A stretch of 64,000 nt of DNA from Streptomonospora salina (GCF_014204715.1 NZ_JACHLY010000001.1:1581001-1645000), one strand, 5' to 3'. Numbered from the stretch's first letter, positions 28,347 to 36,781 are shown. The notes: generated by a model not told the origin, from the letters alone. Numbers and translations: made by a program.

Positions 28347-29638
28347 ACGAGACTCCGGCGGAGGAGCTGCGGGTTCTGGGCGTGCGGGGACTGCCGCAGG
28401 TGCGCCCGGGCGACGACCTCGCCGCTCTGATCGCCGAATCCGCACCCGGCCTGTGCGACGGCGACGTCCTGGTGGTCACGTCCAAGATCGTCAGTAAGGC
28501 CGAAGGGCGCATCGCCGAGACCGACCGCGAGTCCGCGATCGACGCCGAGACCGACCGCGTGGTGGCCCGGCGCGGACCGACCCGGATCGTGCAGACGCGC
28601 ACCGGGCTTGTCATGGCGGCCGCCGGGGTGGACGCCTCCAACGTCGAGCCGGGACGCGTGCTGCTGCTGCCCGAGGATCCCGACGCCTCGGCGCGGGCGC
28701 TGCGCGCGGGCCTGCACGAGCGCCTGGGGGTGCGCGTCGGCGTGCTGCTCAGCGACACGTTCGGCCGGCCCTGGCGCGTCGGGCAGACCGACGTGGCCGT
28801 CGGCGCCGCGGGTGTGGGCCCGATCCAGGACCTGCGGGGCGGCGCGGACCCCTACGGCAACGTGTTGGAGTCGACCCTGGTTGCCGTGGCCGACGAGGTC
28901 GCCGGCGCCGGAGAGCTGGTCAAGGGCAAGGCCGCCGGGGTCCCCGTGGCGGTGGTGCGCGGCATCGGGCACCTGGTCGCCGAGGAGGACGGCCCGGGTG
29001 CGGCCGCGTTGGTGCGCCCGGCCGACGAGGACATGTTCCGCTACGGGTCGCGCGACGTGGTTCCCGCGCGCCGCACGGTCCGCGAATTCGCCGAGGATCC
29101 GGTGGATCCGGCGGCGGTGCGCCGGGCGGTGGCCGCCGCGGTCACGGCGCCGGCGCCGCACCACACGACACCGTGGCGGTTCGTGCTGGTGGAGTCGGAG
29201 GACGTGCGCACCCGGCTCCTGGACGAGATGCTGTCGGCGTGGGTGGCCGACCTGGTGCGCGACGGCTTCAGCGAGGAGCGGATCAGGCGCCGCACCCGCC
29301 GCGGCGACGTGCTCCGCCATGCGCCCTCCCTGGTGGTGCCGTGCCTGGTCGCCGACGGCGCCCACCCCTACCCCGACGAGCGCCGGGCCGCGGCCGAACG
29401 GGCGATGTTCCTGGTGGCCATGGGAGCCGGCGTGCAGAACCTGCTGGTGGGCCTGGCCATGGAGGGGCTGGGCTCGGCGTGGGTCTCCTCGACGATGTTC
29501 TGTCCCGACGTGGTGCGCTCGGTACTGGACCTTCCCCGCGACTGGGAGCCGATGGGCGCGGTGGCGGTGGGGCACGCGGCGCGGCGCCCGCAGGACCGGC
29601 CGCCGCGCGACCCGGAGGCCTTCATCGAGGTGCGCTGA
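28343..29638 (+). CDS. fbiB: FbiB, F420 gamma-glutamyl ligase fused to FMN-dependent reductase
   Basis: 431 residues. The N-terminal CofE domain (to ~235) adds glutamates to F420-0: '[23 protein letters not shown]' and '[28 protein letters not shown]'. The C-terminal nitroreductase-fold domain (about 245-420: '[21 protein letters not shown]', '[15 protein letters not shown]', '[10 protein letters not shown]') is the FMN-dependent dehydro-F420-0 reductase of actinobacteria. It is translationally coupled to fbiA (ATGA). A perfect 22-bp inverted repeat follows the stop, closing the operon. Confidence 0.97.
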   Translation: MNETPAEELRVLGVRGLPQVRPGDDLAALIAESAPGLCDGDVLVVTSKIVSKAEGRIAETDRESAIDAETDRVVARRGPTRIVQTRTGLVMAAAGVDASNVEPGRVLLLPEDPDASARALRAGLHERLGVRVGVLLSDTFGRPWRVGQTDVAVGAAGVGPIQDLRGGADPYGNVLESTLVAVADEVAGAGELVKGKAAGVPVAVVRGIGHLVAEEDGPGAAALVRPADEDMFRYGSRDVVPARRTVREFAEDPVDPAAVRRAVAAAVTAPAPHHTTPWRFVLVESEDVRTRLLDEMLSAWVADLVRDGFSEERIRRRTRRGDVLRHAPSLVVPCLVADGAHPYPDERRAAAERAMFLVAMGAGVQNLLVGLAMEGLGSAWVSSTMFCPDVVRSVLDLPRDWEPMGAVAVGHAARRPQDRPPRDPEAFIEVR

Positions 29639-29670
29639 GCGCTCCGGGTTCCTGCCCGGGGTGCGCCCGG

Positions 29671-29723
29671 GGCCGAAAGCGGCCGGGTGCGCGGCGTCGC
29701 AGCGCACCCGGCCGCTTTCGGCC
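29671..29723 (+). terminator. Perfect 22-bp inverted repeat after fbiB
   Basis: Arms 29671-29692 and 29702-29723 are perfectly complementary around a 9-base loop (GGCGTCGCA), 32 bases after the fbiB stop. There is no T-tract, typical of actinobacterial terminators. It isolates fbiAB from the LPMO gene. Confidence 0.8.
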
Positions 29724-29750
29724 GGACTCTCGACCGATTCGGAGACACTG

Positions 29751-29803
29751 TGTTTCGCTCTGATTCCACCGGGTAGCTTTAAAGCATCATGGGAGCGCTC
29801 CCG
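29751..29803 (+). promoter_or_regulatory. LPMO promoter with CelR/CebR-type operator
   Basis: TGGGAGCGCTCCCG (29790-29803) matches 13 of 14 positions of the CelR/CebR palindrome TGGGAGCGCTCCCA that controls cellulase genes in Thermobifida and Streptomyces. It lies just downstream of a possible promoter (TGTTTC 29751-29756, 17 bases, TAGCTT 29774-29779) and 42 bases before the LPMO start. Repression relieved by cellobiose is the expected behaviour; the -35/-10 call is weaker than the operator. Confidence 0.75.
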
Positions 29804-29844
29804 AATACCCGGACGTCCCCCACCGGAACTACGGAGAACGCGCA

Positions 29845-30510
29845 ATGCAAGCTTCTGCCCACCTCACCCCCAGACGTGTCCTCACTGTCCTCGCCGCTCT
29901 GGCAGGCGCCCTGGCGTGCATGCTGCCGCTGGCCAACGGTGCTCTCGCCCACGGCTCCATCGTCGACCCGGCGACCCGCAACTACGGCTGCTACGAGCGC
30001 TGGGGCGACGACCACATGAACGAGGCCATGGCACAGGAAGACCCCATGTGCTGGCAGGCCTGGCAGGACAACCCCAACGCCATGTGGAACTGGAACGGCC
30101 TCTACCAGAACGGCGTCGGCGGCGACCACCAGGGAGCCGTCCCCAGCGGCACGCTGTGCAGCGGCGGCAACGCCGAAGGCGGCCGCTACTCCTCGATGGA
30201 CACGCCCGGTGCGTGGAAGACGACCGACATCGGCGACGACTTCACTCTCCAGTTCTACGACCAGGCGTCGCACGGCGCCGACTACTTCCGGATCTATGTC
30301 AGCGACGACGGCTTCGACCCGACCTCCGAGCAGCTGGGTTGGGACGACCTCGACCTCATCAAGACGACCGGCAGCTACGAGCCCGCCGAGAACATCGACA
30401 TCCCGGTGAGCACCTCCGGCTACTCCGGCCGCCACGTGGTCTTCACCGTCTGGAAGGCCTCGCACATGGACCAGAACTACTACTTCTGCAGCGACGTGAA
30501 CTTCAGCTGA
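29845..30510 (+). CDS. Secreted AA10 lytic polysaccharide monooxygenase
   Basis: 221 residues. The signal peptide (residues 1-35, ending ALA) leaves His36 as the mature N-terminus, the first ligand of the copper histidine brace; the second is His143 in 'QFYDQASHGADYF'. The AA10 fold is seen in 'HGSIVDPATRNYGCYERWG', paired cysteines and the C-terminal 'QNYYFCSDVNFS'. No carbohydrate-binding module or linker is attached. The ATG has CGGAG 8 bases upstream. The operator upstream suggests a cellulose or beta-glucan response, so cellulose oxidation is favoured over chitin, although AA10 includes both. A hairpin follows the gene. Confidence 0.95.
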   Translation: MQASAHLTPRRVLTVLAALAGALACMLPLANGALAHGSIVDPATRNYGCYERWGDDHMNEAMAQEDPMCWQAWQDNPNAMWNWNGLYQNGVGGDHQGAVPSGTLCSGGNAEGGRYSSMDTPGAWKTTDIGDDFTLQFYDQASHGADYFRIYVSDDGFDPTSEQLGWDDLDLIKTTGSYEPAENIDIPVSTSGYSGRHVVFTVWKASHMDQNYYFCSDVNFS

Positions 30511-30540
30511 TCCGTCGCCCGGCCACCGGACAACCGTTCA

Positions 30541-30579
30541 GGGCCCCGCCGGACGCGCTCCGCGCATCCGGCGGGGCCC
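30541..30579 (+). terminator. Hairpin after the LPMO gene
   Basis: A 13-bp perfect stem (30541-30553 with 30567-30579) extended by CGCG/CGCG inside, between the convergent ends of the LPMO and FhuF-like genes. No T-tract. A second GC-rich repeat (30577-30585 with 30598-30606) abuts the FhuF-like stop. Confidence 0.65.
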
Positions 30580-30606
30580 GCCCGCGCCGCAGCGGCGGCG
30601 GGCGGG

Positions 30607-31467
30607 TCAGGCGCCCGCCGGATCGGCCTGGGCCTCGTAATGGCCGCGCAGCAGGCGTTCGCGCTCCTGGTCGCAGGACAGCGGGCACGTGGCGCACTTC
30701 TGTCCGGAGAAGCGGTAGTAGAAGCAGCAACCGCCCGCCACCATGAACATCCGCTCGGGGCTGTGCGCCGGCCGCCCGGCCAGGGCCAGCGGGAACGGGC
30801 GCTGGCGCGGCGCGACGCGCGCGCGGTCCAGGTTGAGGCAGGCGACCATCCGCCGTGCCCGCTCCCAGGCGGCGGTCTGGTCGGCGCCGACTTCGTTGGA
30901 AGCGAGCAGCAGCGCACCGTGCACGGCGTCGGCGACCATGCTCCACTGCGGGCGCCACCCGAACCGGGTGGTGGCGCGCACCGCGTGCACGACCGGATCC
31001 AGCGCGGCCGCCGCCGTACCGACGAACCACCGGTCCAGGCCGTGCTCGGACTCCACCGCAACCGCATCCGGGCCGCCGGCCGCCGGGTCGCCCGCCAGCA
31101 CCGCCGTGTCGGCCTGGCGCAGGGCCAGCCGGTCGAGCCGACCCGATTCGGTGCGCCGCACCCACAGCAGCCGCGCGTCCAGGCGCGGCGCCCGCCCGGT
31201 CAGGTAGGCCGACATCGCCGCCAGGGTGAACACCTGCCGCCCCAGGTCGGCCGCCAGGAACGCCGACGCCGCGATGCGGTGGCCCTGGCAGGCGCCGTCC
31301 GACAGCCGGTCCAGCAGCTCGGGTACACGCCGGGGCACCCGGTCCAGCCGCAGCCACTCGGCGCCGGCGGGCTCGGGGGCCGCCGCGTCGAGCAGGTCGG
31401 TCTTGAAGTACAGGTCGCGTTCGTTGACCCAGTCGACGACCCCGGCGAGCGGGTGGCTTCCCGGCAT
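30607..31467 (-). CDS. FhuF-like ferric siderophore reductase
   Basis: 286 residues. The C-terminus carries 'GGCCFYYRFSGQKCATCPLSC', i.e. C-C-x10-C-x2-C, the [2Fe-2S] signature of FhuF-type ferric reductases that release iron from siderophores in the cytosol. The rest is the poorly conserved helical FhuF region ('GHRIAASAFLAADLGRQVFTLAAMSAYLTGRAP'). AAGGGGG precedes the ATG at 31467. An IdeR/DmdR-type iron box lies 63-81 bases upstream, fitting iron-repressed expression. No transporter or siderophore synthase is adjacent, so it stands alone in this window. Confidence 0.88.
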   Translation of the reverse strand: MPGSHPLAGVVDWVNERDLYFKTDLLDAAAPEPAGAEWLRLDRVPRRVPELLDRLSDGACQGHRIAASAFLAADLGRQVFTLAAMSAYLTGRAPRLDARLLWVRRTESGRLDRLALRQADTAVLAGDPAAGGPDAVAVESEHGLDRWFVGTAAAALDPVVHAVRATTRFGWRPQWSMVADAVHGALLLASNEVGADQTAAWERARRMVACLNLDRARVAPRQRPFPLALAGRPAHSPERMFMVAGGCCFYYRFSGQKCATCPLSCDQERERLLRGHYEAQADPAGA

Positions 31468-31529
31468 CGGTCCCCCTTCACGGCGATACGTCGGCGATCG
31501 GCGGGCGCCCTCCGCACCGGCGACACCCC

Positions 31530-31567
31530 GTAGGTAAGCCTATCCTCATCCACGGTTCGCCTGTCCA
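31530..31567 (-). promoter_or_regulatory. IdeR/DmdR-type iron box overlapping the fhuF-like promoter
   Basis: Read on the minus strand, 31548-31530 is TGAGGATAGGCTTACCTAC, matching the 19-bp DtxR/IdeR consensus TWAGGTWAGSCTWACCTWA at about 17 positions (counting W at the two variable ones). It overlaps a possible -10 (TAGGCT); a TGGACA at 31567-31562 could be the -35. Iron-dependent repression of the downstream reductase is expected. Confidence 0.75.
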
Positions 31568-31729
31568 GGGGCCCGAGGGATCGCGGACACCGCCCCGGGG
31601 AACCGGACCGGACCGCCCTCGGGCACTGCCGGCCGTGGGCTAGCGTGGCCGAGGACCAGCGGGCGCCGGGGCCGGGGACGGACGCCGCGAGGCACCGCAG
31701 GGCCGAGCGCCCGGACGAGGAGGACTTCC

Positions 31730-32422
31730 GTGGACCGACGACTGGTGCTGTGGGACGTCGATCAGACCCTGGTGGACTTCGGCGGGCTCGGCGCGGAGAT
31801 CTTCGCCGCGGCTTTCGCCCGCTGCACCGGGCTCGGCACCCACGCCCGCACCCGCGGCCCCGGCCGCACCGATTGGCAGGCCTTCCGCGAGACCCGGCTG
31901 GCCAACGGACTCGACCCCGCCGACGAGGACATGGCCGGATTCGCCGCCGCCCAGGAGGCCCTCCTCGCCGAACGCGGCCCCGAACTCCTCCGGCTCGGCC
32001 GCGCGCTGCCCGGGGTCGCGGAGGTCCTGCGGCGCTGCGCGGAGCATCCCGGCGTGGTCTCGTCGCTGCTGACCGGAAACACACGCCCCACCGCCGAGCG
32101 CAAGCTCGCCGCCGTGGGCTTGGACGGCCTCGTCGACACCGCGCTCGGCGGCTACGGCGACGACCGCCCGGACCGCGCCGAGCTTGTGGGGATCGCGCGC
32201 GAGCGGGTCGAACGCGCCACCGGGACCGCCTTCACCCCCGAGACCACGGTGCTGGTCGGCGATACCCCCAACGACGTGCGGGCGGCGCTCGGCGGCGGGG
32301 CGCGCATCCTCGCGGTCGCCACGGGGACCGCCTCACCCGGGGACCTGCGCGCCGCGGGCGCCGGAACCGTACTCGACGACCTCTCTTCCCCCGACGCCGT
32401 GCTGGCGGAGCTGCTGCGGTGA
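31730..32422 (+). CDS. HAD-family phosphatase
   Basis: 230 residues. HAD motifs are in order: I 'LVLWDVDQTLVD' (nucleophile Asp and +2 Asp), II 'SSLLTGNT', III the Lys in 'AERKLAAVGL', IV 'VLVGDTPNDVRAAL'. A helical cap lies between I and II. It resembles phosphoglycolate phosphatase/haloacid dehalogenase-like hydrolases; the substrate cannot be read from sequence. GTG 31730 follows GAGGAGG. A long hairpin directly after the stop acts as terminator. Confidence 0.92.
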   Translation: MDRRLVLWDVDQTLVDFGGLGAEIFAAAFARCTGLGTHARTRGPGRTDWQAFRETRLANGLDPADEDMAGFAAAQEALLAERGPELLRLGRALPGVAEVLRRCAEHPGVVSSLLTGNTRPTAERKLAAVGLDGLVDTALGGYGDDRPDRAELVGIARERVERATGTAFTPETTVLVGDTPNDVRAALGGGARILAVATGTASPGDLRAAGAGTVLDDLSSPDAVLAELLR

Positions 32423-32425
32423 AAA

Positions 32426-32467
32426 GAGCGGCGCCGGAGACTCCCCCCAAAGTCTCCAGCGCCGCTC
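32426..32467 (+). terminator. Hairpin terminator after the HAD gene
   Basis: A 17-bp stem with one C-A mismatch (32426-32442 with 32451-32467) around 8 bases, beginning 4 bases after the HAD stop. No T-tract. Confidence 0.75.
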
Positions 32468-32535
32468 ATCCAGGGGTGGTCCAGTTCACTGCGGGTCGCG
32501 CAGCGGGATCGCCGGCCGGGTGACCGCGATCCCGG

Positions 32536-33141
32536 TCACCCGGCCCACCGCCGCACACGGGCGGTCACCGTGAACGCCCGGACCGGCTCCAGCTCGGCCA
32601 GTCGCCCGCGCACGGCCGCGGCGACCTCGGTGCCCAGCTCGGGCGCCTCGCGCAGGTCGGTGTGCACACGCACCGTCACCCGGCGCCGCCCCACCGAGAC
32701 GCGGGCGCCGCACACCCCGCCCACGTCATGGGCCGCACCGGCGAGTGTGCGCTTGAGCCCTCGCCGCGAGAGCCCGACGACGAGCTCGGGAGTGCCGGTC
32801 AGCGCCCCCGTGGAGCGGCCGCACCCGGGTACCAGCGCCGCCGCGATGAGCACCAGGCCGATCAGTGCCGCTACGGCCGAAGCGGCCCGTACGACGGGAT
32901 CGCTCCAGCGCGCGCCTGCGGCGTATTCCCCGGCAGCGGAGGTGACGGCGGTCCGCAGGGGCGCTCCCGCCAGAGCCGAGGCGACCTCGGCGGCGGCCGG
33001 CGCGGCGACACCCAGCACGAGTGCGCCGACGATCACCACGGGCCACGAGCGCCGCGGGCGGAAGGTGCGCACGGCCACGCGGTTCGCGCGTCGGCCCGCG
33101 GCCGGGTCCGGGCGCCTCAGCGCGTCCTCGACGGTTGTCAT
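32536..33141 (-). CDS. DUF6286 membrane protein (Asp23-cluster type)
   Basis: 201 residues. Two membrane helices (about 33-53 and 84-105) separate a short extracytoplasmic loop from a C-terminal ferredoxin-like cytosolic domain ('RRGLKRTLAGAAHDVGGVCGARVSVGRRRVTVRVHTDL') that resembles Asp23/Gls24-type folds. GGGAGGGGGATCG precedes the ATG. In actinobacteria DUF6286 genes end clusters of Asp23/alkaline-shock-like genes; here only a 48-codon ORF is found upstream, so the cluster looks reduced. An envelope-stress role is inferred from family context only. Confidence 0.82.
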   Translation of the reverse strand: MTTVEDALRRPDPAAGRRANRVAVRTFRPRRSWPVVIVGALVLGVAAPAAAEVASALAGAPLRTAVTSAAGEYAAGARWSDPVVRAASAVAALIGLVLIAAALVPGCGRSTGALTGTPELVVGLSRRGLKRTLAGAAHDVGGVCGARVSVGRRRVTVRVHTDLREAPELGTEVAAAVRGRLAELEPVRAFTVTARVRRWAG

Positions 33142-33411
33142 CGATCCCCCTCCCTTCCCACCGGCTCACCGGTTCGCGGGGCCCGGTCCGGGAGCCCGCC
33201 GCACCCGCCGGCGGCCGCGGTGCGCGCGGGGTGTCGGCGCGCCGGCCCCCGTACCGGCGCGCCGGCACCGCTCCCCCATGGCGGCCTCTGCTCCGCGGCC
33301 GCCGGCCCGGGGCCCGGACGCGTCCTCGACCGGGGCGTGCACACGGCCGCCGCCCCCGCGGACGGCTGTGTGCCCGGCCTCGCGACCACCGGGCGCGGTC
33401 TCCGGACACGG

Positions 33412-33558
33412 CTAGCGCGCCTCCGACGCACGGTCGCCGACGCCGGACGTGCCGCCGCTAGGCGTGGCCGGGCCGCGGGATCCGCCGGTGCGTGCGGAGC
33501 CGGTCGGAGTAGCCTCCGGCGCTCCCGGCGCCGTCGGCTGCCCGGTGGTTTCGGTCAT
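33412..33558 (-). CDS. Small ORF, possibly truncated Asp23-type leader
   Basis: 48 codons beginning MTETTGQPTAPGAPEATPT and ending GVGDRASEAR, all disordered. CAGGAGAGCAGACA gives a good ribosome-binding site and a promoter candidate lies ~200 bases upstream. The N-terminus resembles the disordered start of Asp23/Gls24 proteins, whose folded part should follow, but a TAG stops it; the 270 bases to DUF6286 (33142-33411) have no recognisable domain in any frame. Either a genuine short protein or a decayed gene. Confidence 0.4.
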   Translation of the reverse strand: MTETTGQPTAPGAPEATPTGSARTGGSRGPATPSGGTSGVGDRASEAR

Positions 33559-33751
33559 TGTCTGCTCTCCTGATCGGATCGACCGGCAGAAGGCGCCCCT
33601 GCGCCTCGCCGGAGTCCGCTGCACCGCCGCGGCCGGGCCGCGGCGCGTTCGTCGTCCGTCGTTCCATGTCCGGTACACGCCGCAGCGGCGTCCCTCTTAC
33701 GCCGAAAAGTCCGTGGTGTGCGCCACACGCTGCGCGAACTGAACACCTTTC

Positions 33752-33780
33752 ACTGTAACGCTACTTAGAGTGATCAACAA
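33752..33780 (-). promoter_or_regulatory. Probable promoter of the DUF6286 locus
   Basis: On the minus strand TTGTTG (33780-33775), 17 bases, TACAGT (33757-33752), in the only AT-rich stretch nearby and ~195 bases before the 48-codon ORF. The TGATCAA/TTGATCA repeat overlaps and lies just upstream of it. Confidence 0.45.
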
Positions 33781-33953
33781 TGGCCGGAACGTAACTTTGA
33801 TCAAGAAACACCGGTGCCGGGGTGCTGACCGTGCCCTTGGCGTCGTTCCGGGTACACACAATCACTGCGCCCGCACGATCGCATCCGCCGGAGGCCGGCC
33901 TCCGGCCGGCCGTTCACCGCGCGGAGCGCGGGAGCGCGCAACCGCACGGACCC

Positions 33954-33980
33954 GCGGAGGCGGAGCGCGTCCGCCTCCGC
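33954..33980 (-). terminator. purU terminator hairpin
   Basis: An 11-bp perfect stem (33954-33964 with 33970-33980) and 5-base loop, 10 bases past the purU stop on the minus strand. No T-tract. Confidence 0.65.
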
Positions 33981-33990
33981 CGGGGCTCGG

Positions 33991-34866
33991 CTAGCCGAAG
34001 ACGACCGTGCGCTCTCCGTTCAGCAGCACGCGGCGCTGGGCGTGCCAGTCGACGGCGCGGGCCAGAGCCAGCGACTCCAGGTCGCGTCCGATGGCGGTGA
34101 GCTGCTCGGGGCTGCTGGTGTGGTCGACCCGCGAGACCTCCTGCTCGATGATCGGCCCTTCGTCCAGGTCGGCGGTGACGTAGTGGGCGGTCGCGCCGAT
34201 CAGCTTCACCCCGCGCGCGTGCGCCTGATGGTAGGGGCGCGCCCCCTTGAAGCTGGGCAGGAAGGAGTGGTGGATGTTGATGATCCGCCCGGACATCTTG
34301 GCGCACAGCTCCCCGGAGAGGATCTGCATGTAGCGCGCCAATACGACCAGGTCGACGTCGTAGGTGTCGACGAGCTCCAGCACCCGGCCCTCCTGCTCGG
34401 CCTTGGACCGGTCGTCGATCGGCAGGTAGTGGAAGTCCAGGCCGTAGGAGCGGGCCAAGAACTCCTGGTCGGGATGGTTGGAGACGACCGCGGCGATGTC
34501 GGCCTCCAGAAGGCCGCTGCGCTGGCGGTAGAGCAGGTCGTTGAGGCAGTGCCCGAACTTGGAGACCATCACCAGCACCCGCGGCCGAACGTCGCGCGGC
34601 CGCAGCTCCCACTCCATGTCGAGGTCGCCGGCCAGCGACGCGAATGCTCCGCGCAGCGTGTCCTCGCCTGCGTCGGGCCCGCTGTCGGGCGCGGTGAACT
34701 GCGAGCGCAGAAAGAAGCGGCCGGAGTAGGGGTCGCCGTACTGCTGGCTCTCGGTGATGTTGCACCCGCGACCGGCCAGCAGGTTGGCCACGCCCGCCAC
34801 GATGCCCCGGGTGTCGGGGCAGGACAGGGTCAGGACGTACTCGCGTTCATTCGAACCGGCGCTCAT
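33991..34866 (-). CDS. purU: Formyltetrahydrofolate deformylase
   Basis: 291 residues. It hydrolyses 10-formyl-THF to formate and THF, balancing one-carbon pools. An N-terminal ACT domain (about 8-85, 'YVLTLSCPDTRGIVAGVANLLAGRGCNITESQQYGD') precedes a formyltransferase-fold domain with 'VLVMVSKFGHCLNDLLYR', the catalytic Asn-His pair in 'IINIHHSFLPSFKGARPY' and the Asp in 'ADLDEGPIIEQEV'. Length and order match PurU rather than PurN. It stands alone, divergent from the PLP enzyme gene. ACT domains often bind amino acids such as Met or Gly. Confidence 0.96.
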   Translation of the reverse strand: MSAGSNEREYVLTLSCPDTRGIVAGVANLLAGRGCNITESQQYGDPYSGRFFLRSQFTAPDSGPDAGEDTLRGAFASLAGDLDMEWELRPRDVRPRVLVMVSKFGHCLNDLLYRQRSGLLEADIAAVVSNHPDQEFLARSYGLDFHYLPIDDRSKAEQEGRVLELVDTYDVDLVVLARYMQILSGELCAKMSGRIINIHHSFLPSFKGARPYHQAHARGVKLIGATAHYVTADLDEGPIIEQEVSRVDHTSSPEQLTAIGRDLESLALARAVDWHAQRRVLLNGERTVVFG

Positions 34867-35066
34867 GGGTCAGCGGTCTCCCGGAATAGGCGTGCTGGTC
34901 ACGCGGGATTCCCAGGGTATCCGCGGCGCGGAGCTCCGGGGCCGGTGCGTGCGAACCGGGGCCGGAGCGGACGGGGCACCCGCATTTCGCCGCCGCCGGC
35001 ATCCCCCGTTCGCTCGACGCCGCCGGGCGGCCGGATGCGGACCTGTCTTTCCGAGAACGAACCGGG

Positions 35067-36308
35067 ATGACATTCACCTTCGTGTGGGATGCTCCGGGTA
35101 TGGCGAGCGTCCGGGAGTACTACGAGAAGGCGACGCGCGACCTGGCGGCCCCCTTCGCGATCGTCGACATGGCCGCGTTCCGCGACAACGCCGCCGACAT
35201 CGGGCGCCGGGCCGCGGGTACGCCCGTCCGGGTCGTCAGCAAATCGATCCGCTGCCGGCACCTGCTGCGCGAAGCACTGGCCATGCCCGGCTTCACCGGG
35301 ATCATGGCCTTCACCCTGCCCGAGGCGCTGTGGCTGGCCGGTGGCGACGGAGGCGCTCTCAGCGACGACATCCTGGTCGCCTACCCCACCGCCGACAGCC
35401 GCGCCCTCGCCGAGCTGGCGGCCGATGCGCAGGCGTCCGAGCGCATCACCGTGATGGTGGACGGCACCGCGCACCTGGACATGATCGCCGCCGCCGCACC
35501 CGACCCGCGCCGCCCCGTCAAGGTCTGCATCGACGTCGACACCAGCTGGCAGCCGCTCGGCCCCCGGACACGGATCGGCGCCCACCGCTCCCCCGTCCGC
35601 ACCCCGGAACAGGCCGCGGCGCTCGCCCGCTCGATCGCGGCGCGGCCGGGACTGCGGCTCGACGGCGTCATGGCCTACGAGGCCCAGATCGCCGGTGTCG
35701 GCGACGCGCCGCCCGGACGCCCCCTCTACGGGCGCGCACTGCGCTGGGTGCAGCACCGCTCCCGCATGGAGCTGGCGCGGCGCCGCGCGGCGATCGTGCG
35801 GGCCGTGCGCGACGTCGCCGACCTTCGCTTCGTCAACGGCGGCGGCACCGGCAGTGTGCACACCACCCGCCGCGAGCGCGCCGTCACCGAGGTCGCCGCA
35901 GGGTCGGGCTTCTACCACCCGCGACTGTTCGACCACTACACCGGATTCTCCGGACGGCCTGCGGCACTGTTCGCGCTGCCCGTGGTGCGCCGCCCCGGCC
36001 GCGGAACAGCCACGGTGCTGGGCGGCGGCTACGTCGCCTCGGGCGCCCCCGACACCGCGCGGTTGCCCCAGCCCTATCTGCCGTCGGGCCTGTCCTTCAG
36101 CGCAGCGGAGGGCGCGGGCGAGGTGCAGACCCCGCTGCTGGGCGCGGCGGCCGATTCCCTGGCCGTGGGGGATCTGGTCTGGATGCGCCACGCCAAAGCC
36201 GGGGAACTGTGCGAGCGCTTCTCCCACCTGCACCTGGTCGATGGCCCGGATCCGGGCGACGTCACCGCTGCGGAGACCTACCGGGCCCGGGGCCGGGCGT
36301 TCCTTTAG
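35067..36308 (+). CDS. D-threonine aldolase-like PLP enzyme (alanine racemase fold type III)
   Basis: 413 residues. An N-terminal alanine-racemase-type TIM barrel holds the PLP lysine in 'VRVVSKSIRC' (Lys59), and 'VDGTAHLDMIAAA', 'VCIDVDTSWQPLG', 'FVNGGGTGSV' follow. The C-terminal D-serine dehydratase-like domain ends in 'DLVWMRHAKAGELCERFSHLHLV' with His and Cys positions that bind metal in this family. Actinobacterial members are annotated amino acid deaminase/aldolase; the substrate (D-threonine, D-serine or another beta-hydroxy amino acid) is unresolved. ATG 35067 or ATG 35100 could be the start; neither has a strong ribosome-binding site. Confidence 0.88.
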   Translation: MTFTFVWDAPGMASVREYYEKATRDLAAPFAIVDMAAFRDNAADIGRRAAGTPVRVVSKSIRCRHLLREALAMPGFTGIMAFTLPEALWLAGGDGGALSDDILVAYPTADSRALAELAADAQASERITVMVDGTAHLDMIAAAAPDPRRPVKVCIDVDTSWQPLGPRTRIGAHRSPVRTPEQAAALARSIAARPGLRLDGVMAYEAQIAGVGDAPPGRPLYGRALRWVQHRSRMELARRRAAIVRAVRDVADLRFVNGGGTGSVHTTRRERAVTEVAAGSGFYHPRLFDHYTGFSGRPAALFALPVVRRPGRGTATVLGGGYVASGAPDTARLPQPYLPSGLSFSAAEGAGEVQTPLLGAAADSLAVGDLVWMRHAKAGELCERFSHLHLVDGPDPGDVTAAETYRARGRAFL

Positions 36309-36363
36309 CCCGTCCGCCGCCGATCGCGGGGCCGGCGGCGGACGCCGCTAGCGGAAAGCGCGG

Positions 36364-36765
36364 TCAGCCGCGCTTGCGGCGGGCGGCCATCGCCACGACG
36401 CCGACCGCGACCGCCACGCCCAGCCCGGCGCCCAGAATCAGCACCTCCGGGGACGGACGGCTGCGGGAGGTGTAGGTCGAGACGACCTCCTCGTCGCCGC
36501 CCAGCCGGACGCTGCCTTCCGGGGGATCCACGACGTGGCTGTCCACGCGGACGGCGCTGCCGCCGGTCACCAGCGAGCGGGCGCCGCCCGCCAGGCGCGC
36601 GCCGGTGCCGCGGACGCGGCCCCAGCCGCGCCGGGCCACGTTGCCGGGCTTGGTGCGATCGGAAATCCCGTCGACGGCCGTCGCCAGACGCCGCTGCGTC
36701 CGCTCGATCTCGGCCTGCACGCCCGCGGGGTCCCGCGGCGCGGCCGAGGGGTCGCGTTCCTCCAT
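36364..36765 (-). CDS. DUF3618 membrane-tail protein
   Basis: 133 residues. The N-terminal DUF3618 pattern 'DPAGVQAEIERTQRRLATAVDGISDRTKPGNVARRGW' forms a helical hairpin, and one C-terminal membrane helix ('EVLILGAGLGVAVAVGVVAMAA') ends in RRKRG, a tail-anchored layout. AGGAAG precedes the ATG. The gene lies 16 bases after the phosphatidyltransferase gene on the same strand and is probably co-transcribed. DUF3618 proteins often accompany phage-holin and membrane-stress genes; function unknown. Confidence 0.85.
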   Translation of the reverse strand: MEERDPSAAPRDPAGVQAEIERTQRRLATAVDGISDRTKPGNVARRGWGRVRGTGARLAGGARSLVTGGSAVRVDSHVVDPPEGSVRLGGDEEVVSTYTSRSRPSPEVLILGAGLGVAVAVGVVAMAARRKRG

Positions 36766-36781
36766 AAAGCGCTTCCTTCCG

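Larger units (their letters stand above)
33559..33990. other. Intergenic region with AT-rich promoter zone and palindromes
   Basis: 432 bases without a convincing gene. 33740-33815 is distinctly AT-rich and contains inverted TGATCAA (33771-33777) and TTGATCA (33797-33803) arms plus a minus-strand promoter. A perfect 18-base palindrome (CCGGAGGCCGGCCTCCGG) sits at 33888-33905, and the purU terminator at 33954-33980. Confidence 0.5.

Noticed and set aside
33770-33994. 74-codon plus-strand frame starting GTG in the AT-rich zone
   Set aside because: The start lies inside the inverted repeat and promoter region, and the rest is Arg/Gly-rich without a ribosome-binding site.
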